From Cerioporus squamosus (lineage: Eukaryota; Basidiomycota; Agaricomycetes; Polyporales; Polyporaceae), in contig JABYQS010000008.1 in the NCBI GenBank assembly GCA_022592435.1, positions 248,001-312,000 on the forward strand: a stretch of DNA of 64,000 nucleotides, read 5' to 3'. The stretch's first letter is position 1; every line of letters begins with the position of its first letter. Of the stretch, positions 1-9,834 are shown piece after piece. Both the position numbers and the translations under genes were made by a program. The notes under the pieces are model-generated. The model was not told the origin of the DNA. It worked only from the letters and a program-made list of their open reading frames with translations, and did not search any database.

Positions 1-1
1 G

Positions 2-778
2 CTGCTACCGGACGCGTACCGCGCGCATCTTGCTGCTGAACATGCCTCTGGTGCCTCCTCGGGCTCCGCGTCGTCCTCTGGGTCCGACGAATCGTTCGGA
101 GTCTCGTCATCTTCCTCTTCCGGCACGGAGTCGAGCTCTTCATCCGAGCACACGTCCTCATCGGACTCGTCCTCATCCTCATCGTCCTCCGGCTCCTCGT
201 CACGGAACTCTTCCTCGTCCTCGCCCCGGAAACGGAGACACGAGGAGGACGATGCTAGTGACGCCAGCTCTAGCATCACGCTGAGCGAGGGGCGCTCTTC
301 CGACCGACCCTCGACCCGCCGCAGGCTCGACTCGGATACCCAAGCTCTCCCGGCCCCACCTGGCTCTTTCCCCACCTCTGCTAACACCCATCCTCTCCAT
401 GCCCCACGCACCGAAGACAGGCCACGCAAGGAGCGCCGCCAGCTGATGCGTCGACACCGGCAGCTCCTTCCTCCCATCGGCCCTCCTGGCGTGCGCATCG
501 GAGGCCCCGCTATCGCTTCTACTTCCCATTCCCAACCTCGTGATTCCATGTCTGGCGTGGTCGACGCTCATCCCGGTCGCGTTGCCCATGTTCCGGCACA
601 ACCTGTGGCGGGTTCCTCCGGCGAGGGAGATCGTGAGGTGGTCGTCGAAGTCCCGCTTAGGCGTTCGCCTAAGCGTTCGCGAGACGCGGATACCTCCGAA
701 ACGAGTCCCAGTCAGCGGGATGGAGAGGAGCGCGACAAGGAAGACAAGCGGAAGAAGAAGCGTTCACGGAAGGATTGA
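2..778 (+). CDS. Ser-rich, basic-tailed protein, 3' end only (partial)
   Basis: One frame is open from base 2 to a TGA at 776-778, so this is the C-terminal part (about 258 residues) of a gene whose start lies outside the window. The first third is almost pure Ser with Gly, Asp and Glu, a disordered acidic-serine tract. Then come basic clusters (SPRKRR, STRRR) and a strongly basic C terminus rich in Lys and Arg (KEDKRKKKRSRKD). That composition suggests a nuclear, intrinsically disordered tail. No catalytic motif is visible and I do not recognise the family. The run of TCC/TCG serine codons gives misleading open frames on the other strand. Confidence is good that it is coding and low for function. 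Confidence 0.55.
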   Translation: MLPDAYRAHLAAEHASGASSGSASSSGSDESFGVSSSSSSGTESSSSSEHTSSSDSSSSSSSSGSSSRNSSSSSPRKRRHEEDDASDASSSITLSEGRSSDRPSTRRRLDSDTQALPAPPGSFPTSANTHPLHAPRTEDRPRKERRQLMRRHRQLLPPIGPPGVRIGGPAIASTSHSQPRDSMSGVVDAHPGRVAHVPAQPVAGSSGEGDREVVVEVPLRRSPKRSRDADTSETSPSQRDGEERDKEDKRKKKRSRKD

Positions 779-1425
779 GGGGTGTTTGCGTTCGCGCGTT
801 CTTATTCTGCGCCAGTGGCTGTGGGGCGTCTCAATTGTTTGTCTTCGGGGCATCTTGCTAATTGTCTTCGGGACACGTTTTGCTATTGGTCTCCTGTGTC
901 TGTGGTGGATCCCTACTTATTCTCTGGACAGTTTGATAGCCATAGCTTCGTCACGGTTGAGGTAGTAGTTGTCGATACCCTTGCCTGGACTTACGGTCGT
1001 ACTAGTTCTCTTCGTGTTTTGGTTGTACTCGTGATTGGTTTCGGGATGCTGCATCTGTTTGTATTTCCGTCGGGTTCTTTCCTGTGGCTCGTGCGCTTTG
1101 TAAAATGATATTCGTGCCTGCTGCTGCTCACATCGTGTGCCTCAACTTTCGCAATGACGGTCTGCCACTGCATAGCCAAGCCGCTGGTCGGACTCGGAGC
1201 CGGATTCCGAACGACATTATCCTCCGACACTCGCGATCTCACGCTAAGTATTTAAACTCGAAATTCTGGACTCCGGAGGACAAATGGGCGGAGACGATAG
1301 CCCTCTTCAATTACGTGAGTGTGCATAGTGCTTAAGTAGAGGAACGCGAGCTTGACTTCGACTTTCTTCCTGCCAGCTTTCCAGATACTAGTAACTCGAA
1401 GTGGAGGGAAACCCTGCAAGTCGAC
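779..1425. other. Intergenic: 3' flank of the Ser-rich gene and 5' flank of the MFS gene
   Basis: T-rich on the + strand just after the stop codon, as expected for a 3' untranslated region and terminator. The short open frames here have no recognisable motif. No RNA gene or repeat was seen. Confidence 0.5.
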
Positions 1426-3691
1426 ATGGCATCGCTGGTCAGTACTGGTGCTGAGGTCCTTCCTGCGCAACCCCTGCGCACAGCGAGCGGGCCTTCCTCC
1501 TCCAAGACGAATGTCAATGACGCGAACGACGGCCGCCACAATGCCAGTGGGCTCGATATCTCGCGGAACGGACGGATGACCTTCGACGACGAGCAGGAGA
1601 CCATTGAACTACCTCCCATTAGTTTGAAGCATAACTCCGCGAATTCCTCAGCCATTCTATCACTCGCTGTTAGCTCCCACACCAACGTTATATCCTCGAC
1701 CTTGGCCGGCGGCGGCGATGTTGAGCGCGCCCCCAGCTCGCTCGCACCGTCTACCCGACGTGATGAGGACACAGACTCTACTACTGCAGCTATCTCCGCC
1801 GCACAGAAGAAATCCAGAGACGCAAGAGAATGATCAACTTGGCTACGTTATGCTTCGACGTGTTCTTGAACGGGTGGAACGACGCCACGGCCGGACCACT
1901 TTTGCCTAGGATCCAGGAATATTACGGGGTATGTTACATACCTCTGCCAAGTGCAGGGTCGAGGCTAACACCTTTCACAGATCGGATTTGCCATCGTGTC
2001 CATGATCTTTGTGTCGAGTACGATCGTGAGTTTTGTCCCCTCCTACGTTATCAGTACATGAATTAGTGCAGTGGATTATCTTGGTCCTGCATCGCTGTTC
2101 TTCCAATCGGCGTGCCGGCCACATACTGGAATTACTGACGTGTGAGTTCGTGAGCTGGGAAAGGCTCCTCGACTGGCGGCCAAGTCTCCCAGCCTTGGGA
2201 GATTGGATCTCTCTCTGAGCGCGTGGTCATATGTCCTGCATCGGAACTTGTATCAAAATCTCGTATGCCGGGATTGCGAGGATCATGCTGACGATTGTTT
2301 GCAGGGCTTCATTACGGGCGCATTCTTGAACCTATACCTGACGGACAGAATCGGCTTCGGCAAAGTCATCGTCCTTGGTATGTCTCACGGACACGTTAGT
2401 GGTCACGGATTCGGAGCTTACTCTATGATGCCGCACAGGCTCTACGCTGCAATGCCTCGCCTATGCCGTCATAGCGCCAGCGGGACCCTTCCCGCTCATG
2501 TGTGTGGCTTACTCTGTCGTGGGGCTCGGCTTGTCGCTCCAGAATGCGCATTATAACGCGTTCGTCGCGAGTTCGAAAGACAACGCTTCCACCAAGATAG
2601 GCATCTTACTCGCATCCTATGGTCAGTCAATCTCTCTTGGCCGCACAAGCATCTCTTGACAGTATTGAGTCACCGTGGTACAGGTTTGGGTGCCTTCGTT
2701 GCCCCGCTCGTCTCGACCCAGTTCGCTCAGCAGAAACATTGGTCGTACTACTTCATCATCTCATCGGGGATGTACGCGTTGAACTCTGCCTTGCTGTGGA
2801 TCGTGTTTCGCGGTAAACGGCAAGATGGTGCGCATCTTCTGGGTACTAGTCAGACATGAGGATCGCTCATGATTCTTTGACCCTTTGCAGAGATTAAAGC
2901 GGAGGCCGACGATCTCAGTCCTCAGCAGGAGGGCATACAGTCCAACAAGTATAAGCAAATCTTCAGGATTCGCGAAGTCCACATTCTCTCCCTCTTTGCA
3001 CTCCTCTATGTCGGGACCGAGGTCACTATCGGCGGCTGGACTGTCTCCTATGTGCAGGAGACGAGGAACGGGAGCTCGGATGCGGGATACATTTCATCCG
3101 GTTTCTTCGCCGGTATGACGCTCGGGCGCATCTTCTTGATGTGGCTAAACGACAAGGTCCGTAGGCTGCCGCCATGCTAACTAACATTCTGACCGAAATT
3201 TGCAGATTGGCGAACGTCGCGCTCTCTTCATCTACGCCCTCCTCGCTATCGTGTACGCCTCCTTCTGGCCTCGAAAATGCGTCACAGAGTGCTGAACCAC
3301 ATCTCCTCTACAGGCTCGAGGTCACCGTTTGGGTTGTTCCCTCACTTATCGAGAACGGTGTTGCGGTCGCATTCATCGGCCTGCTCCTCGGCCCCATGTA
3401 TCCGATCTTGGTCCACCAAAGCACGCATATCCTCCCGCGCTGGCTTCTCACCGGCTGCATGGGCTACATCTCCAGCATTGGTCAGGCCGGTTCGGCTGTC
3501 TTGCCATTCTTGACCGGGCTTCTGGCGTCCAAGTTCGGTATCGCAAGTCTACAGCCGTTGTAAGTCTTGTTGTCATGGCGTACTTAGTGGCTGCATGCAC
3601 TAACTGGCTCGTATACAGCATCGTATCGATGATGTCCGTGATGATCGTCGTCTGGGCTCTCGTGCCGCGTGTGCGCTATGTCCCTACCTGA
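1426..3691 (+). CDS. Major facilitator superfamily transporter (fungal BSC6/fucose-permease-like)
   Basis: A multi-exon membrane transporter. After a hydrophilic N-terminal tail of about 110 residues, the exons read as an MFS fold: RRKRMINLATLCF then FLNGWNDATAGPLLPRIQ (TM1), GFITGAFLNLYLTDRIGFGK (the MFS loop between TM2 and TM3), NAFVASSKDNASTKIGILLASYG (mid-protein) and later helices ending with GPMYPILVHQSTHILP and a final VVWALVPR segment. Exon 1 runs 1426-1759 and joins at 1807, which gives TRQEIQRRKRMINLAT in frame. Further exons are at about 1807-1928, 1981-2025, 2305-2379 and onward. The substrate cannot be told. It lies tail-to-tail with the repeat-peptide gene, 177 bp away, so a role in exporting that peptide is conceivable but unsupported. 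The 279-nt intron 2026-2304 is long for this genome. Confidence 0.85.
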
Positions 3692-3868
3692 AGACTGAAG
3701 TCTTCGTTTCGCTTTCAGGGTTCACTTCAGTTGAGTTCTATCGGCTTTAGGATTTCGGGTCACAGTAAGCATGTGTATTGATCACTATGTTGTACAGACA
3801 GGATGTACCACTTCTGTTCCTTCCGTCGGTTAACACAGTCCGACATCGTATAGCAGCCAGCCAGGTGA

Positions 3869-5907
3869 TTAGAGGGTCTGCGTAGGAAATGGTCACTGTC
3901 AGAAGTGCTACACCATCGTCGGTGCATGCCAGTATTCGACGCACCTTCGCGACTTCACCGTCGCGCTTGATGAGCCAGTTCCCCGGTGCACAACGCTGGC
4001 ACCAAGCAGCCTTCTTCTCCAGCTGAGAATCAGCTTGCTTCTGAGGAACGGTGTTGGGGACAACGCGATAACTAATACACTACAACATACCTTGACAGCA
4101 GCGGCGGCAGGCGTCTTCGCTTTCCCGCTTGATGAGCCAATTCCCGGGTGCGCAACGCTGGCACCAGGCTGCCTTCTTCTCGAGGTCCTTCGGCACGTCC
4201 TGTATAGACACCAATGTATTTCAGATCAGGAGTTCACGCGGCCTTCATCGGGTGGACGTACTTCAGGGGCCGGATCGGTGGAGGCTCTGTCCTCACGCTT
4301 GATGAGCCAATTACCGGGGGCGCAACGCTGGCACCAAGCGGCCTTCTTCTCCAGTGTTTGGGAAGCTCCCTATGAACTAATAAACACAAGTCCAGGGAGC
4401 GGGCAACTCGCGAACCTACCTCAATTGCCGCCTCGCTGGCAGCCTCCGCCTCACGTTTGATGAGCCAGTTACCAGGGGCGCAACGCTGGCACCAAGACGC
4501 CTTCTTCTCGAGCGTCCCCGATGCAGCCTGCGTAAGGTGATTAGCAAATAACACGCAGAGAGTGCGATTCGCACCTACCGAGTCCATTGGAGTCTCAACT
4601 GGAACATCGGATGTATCTTCACGCTTGATGAGCCAGTTGCCTGGGGCACAGCGTTGGCACCATGCAGCCTTCTTCTCGAGACCCTGAGGCATCTCCTGGA
4701 AGTCATAAGCCACGTGTACGAGACAGTGAGAAAATGGAAGTATACCTCGACGAGGGGCTCAGTGACATCCTCCGAGTCCTCGCGCTTGATGAGCCAGTTA
4801 CCGGCAGTGCACCGCTGACACCACGCCGCCTTCTTCTCGAGGGTTTCCAACTGCTGGGGGATTCTTCATTGAGCTGGGCCTGGCATAGGTTTTCGTTGTG
4901 CGGTGTACAACGTACCCCCGAATCACTCTCGCGCTTGATGAGCCAGTTTCCGGGGGCACAGCGTTGGCACCATGCAGCCTTTTTCTCGAGAGTGCCGGAT
5001 GACTGGTAAAACCGTATATGTCAGTCATACCAGTATTTCTCTAGGGAGCCGTATGTATGCGCATCCCACCTCTCCGGCAACAACGGCCGCAGCATCTGGA
5101 GGGAGCTAACAGAGGTACCGTATCAGTATCAGTTGCTAGCATTGATGCTCCCCAGCCGAATATGAGTTCTTACCTCTGCAGTAGCCTCTGGCTCAATTTC
5201 GCGCTTGCCAAAGGTCCTCGTCGAGCGGTCATAGGGCTGTCCGTACGGTGCACAATGAGAAGAGGTCACCAACTGAAGCGGACTCGGAGGTGTAAGGTCG
5301 CACCGTGGCATGAACGATATGGAGCGCACCGCCCTCGTTACCGGAGTGGTCGCGGACGTGCGTCAAGTGGCCGCAGCCAGAACAATAGACGTCGTGGTGC
5401 ACGCCATCCGGCGTGCGGCCGGCCTTGAGCGCCTCGATTATGAATTCGGGCGAGTGCACACCCCGCTTGAGTGCCGTGTAGACCCTAGACGAGGAACAGA
5501 GTCACACGTGGCGGTCGTCAGTGATCTTGGTGGGTGCACCACGGTCGGAGGCCGCTCACCAGTCGATGAACTCGGTCTCCTTGCCGCAGTGAGGGCACAC
5601 CTGCGGGGGAGAGGTAACGTAGGTGCCCGCGACGCCGGTGTCGTAGAAGTCGGTCTGGAGGAGGGCGGAGAGCCGCTCCTGCTCGTCTTGGCCGATCATC
5701 CAAGAGTAGACTGGGCGGTCGAGCTCGTCGCGCAGCTCAGTGAGCCTAACGAGGCCGGTGGACCGAGCCGACGACTGGGGCGTAGAGGGAGTCAGCGTAC
5801 GCCGCGGAAATGGGGAGGCTGGTGCCGGTGGCGGGACGTACGGTGACAACGACCGCAAGGACGTTGATCAGGACGATAGCGAACGCGTATAGCGGTTTGA
5901 ACGCCAT
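3869..5907 (-). CDS. Secreted Kex2-processed repeat precursor: seven copies of a WCQRCAPGNW peptide
   Basis: Probable precursor of a secreted short peptide. Exon 1 (5907-5842) encodes a 22-residue hydrophobic signal peptide (MAFKPLYAFAIVLINVLAVV). Exons 2-3 (5774-5560, 5484-5304) encode a compact domain with CPHCGKE and CSGCG motifs. Exon 4 (5236-5174) carries a first FGKRE site, and exon 5 (5105-5070) is a 36-nt linker. Exons 6-12 (5002-4916, 4853-4746, 4695-4579, 4527-4420, 4369-4262, 4199-4091, 4040-3945) each carry one copy of KKAAWCQRCAPGNWLIKR with an acidic spacer. One spacer begins KREAEA, as in yeast alpha-factor. The predicted product between the dibasic sites is 14 residues with two Cys and two Trp. 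Joins between repeat exons are phase 0. Exon 11 is 109 nt where the others are multiples of three, so it is one base too long. The last two codons come from a small exon at 3877-3869, which is uncertain. The prodomain and repeats being one gene is an inference from consistent splicing. Confidence 0.75.
3945..5002 (-). repeat. Seven tandem repeat units (one exon plus one intron each)
   Basis: The coding core starts, on the + strand, near 3963, 4126, 4296, 4454, 4622, 4783 and 4932, so the period is about 149-170 bp. The coding core is nearly invariant (one copy has CTAG instead of CAPG, one has AS instead of AA). The spacers and introns differ in sequence and length. This is exon-level tandem duplication, not a CRISPR array or satellite. 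Confidence 0.9.
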
Positions 5908-6639
5908 GAGAGATGTAGTCGATGAGTACGAGCGGAGAGTTCGTGGTGCTTGCTGGTATCTGAGTTGTCTGCGAATCCGTAGCCAGGCTGGCGAGTTTGC
6001 GGTCGACGTCCTCGAGCTTTTATAGCGATACACCACGGTGCTCTCGAACGACGGCTTCGTCACCTGTGTCCTCCGTCCCGTCTAGACGGCGGGTGGAAGC
6101 CGCGACATGAAGATTTGCCTGTTATGACAGGTCCTGGAAAGGGAACCCCAAGGCCTTGGATCGCGCTCGAGAGTCGGTGACCAAGCGGCCCGAGGCACCA
6201 AAAGTGGAGTCTTGGGAACCACGATGGTGCTTGGGCATGTCGGAGGTGTTGTAGGACGCCGCCCAGGGCGTAAGAGAGGGCGGCACCGACGCTACTGTCG
6301 GGACCGGACATTGATCCGTGGAACGAACTTGGATGATAGGAGGGTTCGTTGAACAGCATTCGCGATAATGACTGCACCGTAGCACAGCGTCAGAGCACGA
6401 ATGAGGAGAGTTGAGGCGACATACCAAGCTTCGCATCATTGCTCCTGTACTGCTCAACTCGCACTCACCCACACCCCGACTCTCAATGTTCCTGGGAACG
6501 CAACCGAGATACCATCAGCTACCCAAATATTTGACGGTACTAAGTCGAACATTGTCTAGTTAAGGGAGCCCTACGGCCAAAATTGGCGATACTCCTTGAT
6601 CGAGTGACAGATATTCCAAAATTTGGTTAAACCCTAAAA
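5908..6639. other. 5' flank of the repeat-peptide gene
   Basis: Apart from the TATA box nothing coding is recognised. Short minus-strand open frames between 6060 and 6472 lack any family motif and probably are promoter or leader sequence. The part beyond about 6500 is AT-richer. Confidence 0.4.
6018..6024 (-). promoter_or_regulatory. TATA box of the repeat-peptide gene
   Basis: TATAAAA read on the minus strand, about 110 bp upstream of the start codon at 5907. It fits a regulated RNA polymerase II promoter and supports that ATG. Confidence 0.5.
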
Positions 6640-6712
6640 AACCCGAGGGAATTGAACCAGCGATTAACTGACCATATAAAGAACTTTCACCACTTAGTCC
6701 AACTGCACCATA
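6640..6712 (-). repeat. tRNA-like promoter boxes (possible SINE head or tRNA relic)
   Basis: On the minus strand, TGGTGCAGTTGG (6710-6699) resembles an RNA polymerase III A box. GGTTCAATTCCC (6658-6647) matches a B box, 40 nt downstream. No full cloverleaf with a convincing T stem and acceptor can be drawn, so this is not called a functional tRNA. A tRNA-derived SINE head or a tRNA pseudogene fits best. Confidence 0.3.
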
Positions 6713-6958
6713 GGACTATTTGAGTGTACTGAATCGCAACGTCCCCGATGGCAATCCGCCACTTCAACGAGCCGCTAAGTACATGCGCATTGTCTATCAT
6801 CTTATCCTGTTTACAACTGACTGTTAAGTTCAATTTTTCCATACATAAGGTGCTTGTGCATGTCGTTATTCCAGCCCAAATAGACAGTCTTGATGTCAAT
6901 GCGATATATACAGTTACTTACTCTTTCCATGTATCGAACACTTACCCTCAGTAATAAG

Positions 6959-7003
6959 TACAATCATCTACGGCCGAACCGGGTTCGGCCGTAGATGATT
7001 GTA
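6959..7003. repeat. Perfect 45-bp palindrome (22-bp arms, 1-bp spacer)
   Basis: Bases 6959-6980 are the exact reverse complement of 6982-7003, separated by a single G. The outer ends are TA. Pairing stops sharply outside. The strand could fold into a very stable hairpin; neither a gene nor a transposase lies beside it. Confidence 0.95.
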
Positions 7004-7051
7004 TGCAGAACGCCGTTGGGTTATATATCTTCGTGAAGACAGACATAGAAA

Positions 7052-7115
7052 GCCCTGGTGGCCTAGTTGGATGGTGTCTTGTGTGCTTTCTTTAGGCCCA
7101 GGTTCAATCCTCTTG
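7052..7115 (+). repeat. tRNA-like promoter boxes (possible SINE head)
   Basis: TGGCCTAGTTGG (7059-7070) matches an A box and GGTTCAATCC (7101-7110) a B box, 31 nt apart. The segment points away from the similar minus-strand segment at 6640-6712, with the palindrome between them. No intact cloverleaf could be drawn. Confidence 0.35.
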
Positions 7116-7919
7116 TGTGCATTTTTAGGTCGCCTTTTGGGCTTATTTCCTGCACGATTTATCCCGCCCGTCGGGCGCTTGGCCTTCGCCCCTAGCCCAG
7201 TAACCCCCTCTCCGCCGACACAGACCTTTGTGTCTGATTCGCCAACACCTCGGTGAATTGGAAATTGTACAAGAACCACGCCGCTCTCGCTCCGGCATGT
7301 ACTATTTGTTCCTGGGTTCAGTGTACTTGGCTTGCCGTAGTCCCCGCGACCAGTGCATCCTCCATGTTGGTGAGAGCGCCCCCTGCGACGCAAAAGGTAT
7401 GTAGTAGTAGGATGGAGAGCGAAAAGAACCATTTGTACATACTGGCATGGTTTCCCCCTCCTCCAAGTGCCTCATTCTGGCTGGCGCATCATCCGCCGAT
7501 ATGCAATGCTCTGATGATCCCTCCGCAGATCGCCGTTTCATGTCCGTGCGCCAACGGTGCTATCGAGCAGGACTCCCGATGGTCCCGGAAGTAAGGCTTT
7601 GTTCATGTTGATGATGGCGGCACGGTGTTATCACTGTGAGGGTGAGCGTCTTCAGAAAGGTGATGAGCGCGCAAGCATTAATATGGCACTCACCGTGTGT
7701 CCCGAGCAAGATCCCATTTCTCTATCTACCCGGTGCCACTGCACTCACCGCTGGAGACTGGCACGATATACCAGTTTCGCGCTCACAGTACGCGCTCACA
7801 GTACGCGCACAGACAATCGCATTGCACGCGACGTGCGCATATGGCATAACTGCAACCAATAGTCATAACCCCTCTCAAGCTCCGTCCTAGTGGTGGAGAC
7901 ATGAACGCAGTGTCAAGCT
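7116..7919. other. Gene-poor stretch with a 13-bp tandem duplication
   Basis: No convincing gene. It holds a GC-rich segment near 7160-7200 that may be the body of a SINE, and an exact 13-bp direct repeat (GCGCTCACAGTAC at 7779-7791 and 7792-7804, followed by a partial third unit). Confidence 0.45.
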
Positions 7920-9406
7920 TCATAGCGCCTTCCCAGGCATCCACTCGTACATGGGCAGTTCTAGAAGGAACGCCCTCTTGACCCACACCGGCAGCGCCCG
8001 GTAGACCGCAGGCGGGAGGGGAACCAAGATCGACGTCTGCGCGCGATATGTCTGGTAGTTGGCCCACGCGCCATTGGCGGGCTGCCGCTCGTGGTAGTCG
8101 TGACCGGAGTCTGAGTCGTCGTCGGGGTACGCCATCTGGTAGTACTTCTGCGCGGCAGGCTTCTCAGCCGTGGGTACCCCGGACCCAAAGAGTAGCAGGC
8201 TGAGAATGCGAGGGTGAGCTGAGATGGCGCTTTTAGCAATGATAAGACGTACATCATTGTGAACAGGGGAGAGACGAGTGAGCCGAGTTGCGCCGAGCGA
8301 GCGGAGGAGCTGTGAGTACCGCCCAGCGCCGGAGCGACCGAGAGGGTCCAGATTCCCCACCAGCACAAGATCCTTGGTAGCTGCGGTTGAGCACATGTCT
8401 CGAACGATTGGATTCGGCACTTACTCGCCAAAGTAAGGCGGGTGGCGGGACCAAGCCCACAAGCCGACCTATATGCAAAACGAAGTAATTTATGAGGTGC
8501 TCTACTGCGCAGCTTCCAGATAGAGCCTACGTCGATCGGCTTGTCCTTGGGAGGGCGACTCGCCTTATACCGAAACTTCTGCCAGTCTGCTACGGATTCA
8601 CTCGCCCAGCCGACAACCCAGATGATGACTCCAAGGATGTCGCTCGCGGTCCCGAATGCCGGAGGTTGGCCACTTGACACGGCCGGAGAGTTCAATATGA
8701 TGACGGGGAGGGTGACGACCCAGACCCAGATGATCTGGCCTGCGCCCAGTGAGTCTGAGTCTCGGATGTAGACACATGGTGCACCACTTACCGACCCAGA
8801 AACCTGACGTCGCTGTAAGTACGAGAGGAGACGGACCGAATTATCCACGTACCCAAAAACTTGAAGAAATGCGACCTGATGTCATCAAAGCGGGTGTCGC
8901 TGCCCATCTTGAGTACGCGGTACAAGAGGAACCCTTGAGATGGCATCAACAAGCTGCGCAGATGGACGTTGACCATGGATGCAATGGTTCACCTGCCAGA
9001 CGGGTAGCCCAAACCATCACGAAAACACTGGCCACCACATTCCGCGCCGCGAACTCCTGTCCCAGCAGAAGCGTAAGAAGTGCTGCAGTGACAGTAAGCC
9101 CAAATGCACTCAGTTCCCCCAACGACTGCGCGGCATACCGAGAATGAAGAAGTTCGACCCTATATGAGGCGTGAGCATCGTGGTCCAACAGTTGTCTGGT
9201 GAATGTACTCGCCTCCAGTAAAGTCCGTTATCTTGTCGAACTGCGATGGGTATATGCGCTAGATATCGCGACTCCGGCATGCTAGAGACAAATTGACGCA
9301 CCTGAAACGTCCACGCTATGGCAAAACCAGTGAGTTGGTAGCCGACGGTGACCAGCAGCGTTATGGCAAGATAGTATCCGTCCAAGACATTTGCTGGAGA
9401 GCCCAT
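7920..9406 (-). CDS. DUF1295 / steroid 5-alpha-reductase-like integral membrane protein
   Basis: Several exons read in order as the DUF1295 family: an N-terminal helix (DGYYLAITLLVTVGYQLTGF), LGELSAFGLTVTAALLTLLL, then LKMGSDTRFDDIR, the central VGWASESVADWQKFRYKA, the membrane-proximal SRHPPYFGE, and a hydrophobic exon with CWWGIWTLSVAPALGG. The end reads GVPTAEKPAAQKYYQM and then MYEWMPGKAL. SRHPxYFGE and the VGWxxESxADxQK block are the family signatures, shared with 5-alpha-reductases and isoprenylcysteine methyltransferases. The enzyme activity of fungal members is not established. The ATG at 9406 is preferred over one at 9475 because that one overlaps a TATA box at 9461-9468, which must lie upstream of the transcript. 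The C terminus after the last helix is acidic (DDDSDSGHDY). Confidence 0.8.
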
Positions 9407-9834
9407 GGTGTTACCGGAAGGAAGGGGGGACGTAGGAAAGGAAGTGATGAAACTGAGGGCTTTATATATGCGCACGCATCCCGATTCCCTGCGCTGTCAA
9501 CGTCAGCTAGTACAGCGGTGGAGGTGTCGATCGCGACGGTCACGATCGCAGGCCTCCTCGAGATTGATCGAGTGACGCGCACGCGTTATTTACATGTATT
9601 TCGATTGTGGCTGCCGCAGCCCAGTGACGTCAGTAACTGCTTCACTCTGCCATATTTATCCTTGATTCCTTGGCCCTAGAATGCCCCACGCACTTCCCAC
9701 CCTCTCTTGTCCTCGACGCCCTCGACTACACCCTCAAGACCCTCGACGACGCTGCCAACGTTCTACGACGTTGCACTCGCTCTCGACGACACTACCCACG
9801 TTCTCTGCTTACTGACGACACTCACGACCATACC
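9407..9834. other. Shared divergent promoter region
   Basis: Between two divergent genes. Toward the right gene it becomes pyrimidine-rich with repeated CTCGAC units (about 9710-9800), typical of a basidiomycete leader. An in-frame ATG at 9670 is possible, but the ATG at 9835 has the better context (ACCATGCC). Confidence 0.45.
9461..9468 (-). promoter_or_regulatory. TATA box of the DUF1295 gene
   Basis: TATATAAA on the minus strand, 55 bp upstream of the ATG at 9406. It overlaps the codons after a further upstream ATG (9475) and so decides the start. Confidence 0.5.

Noticed and set aside
3945..5002. Regular 150-170 bp repeats could suggest a CRISPR array or satellite DNA
   Set aside because: The conserved part is coding, bounded by splice sites and kept in frame, while the intervening parts are introns. 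The genome is eukaryotic.
5310..5846. 178-residue plus-strand frame over the prodomain exons
   Set aside because: Antisense shadow of the minus-strand exons encoding the CxxC prodomain.
3869..5907. Assignment to a known ustiloxin-type RiPP cluster
   Set aside because: No DUF3328 (UstYa-like) oxidase, tyrosinase or methyltransferase lies nearby. The neighbours (MFS transporter, DUF1295 protein) are not diagnostic.
6640..6712. Functional nuclear or mitochondrial tRNA gene
   Set aside because: Promoter boxes are present, but no T stem plus acceptor stem of proper length can be formed at the same time.
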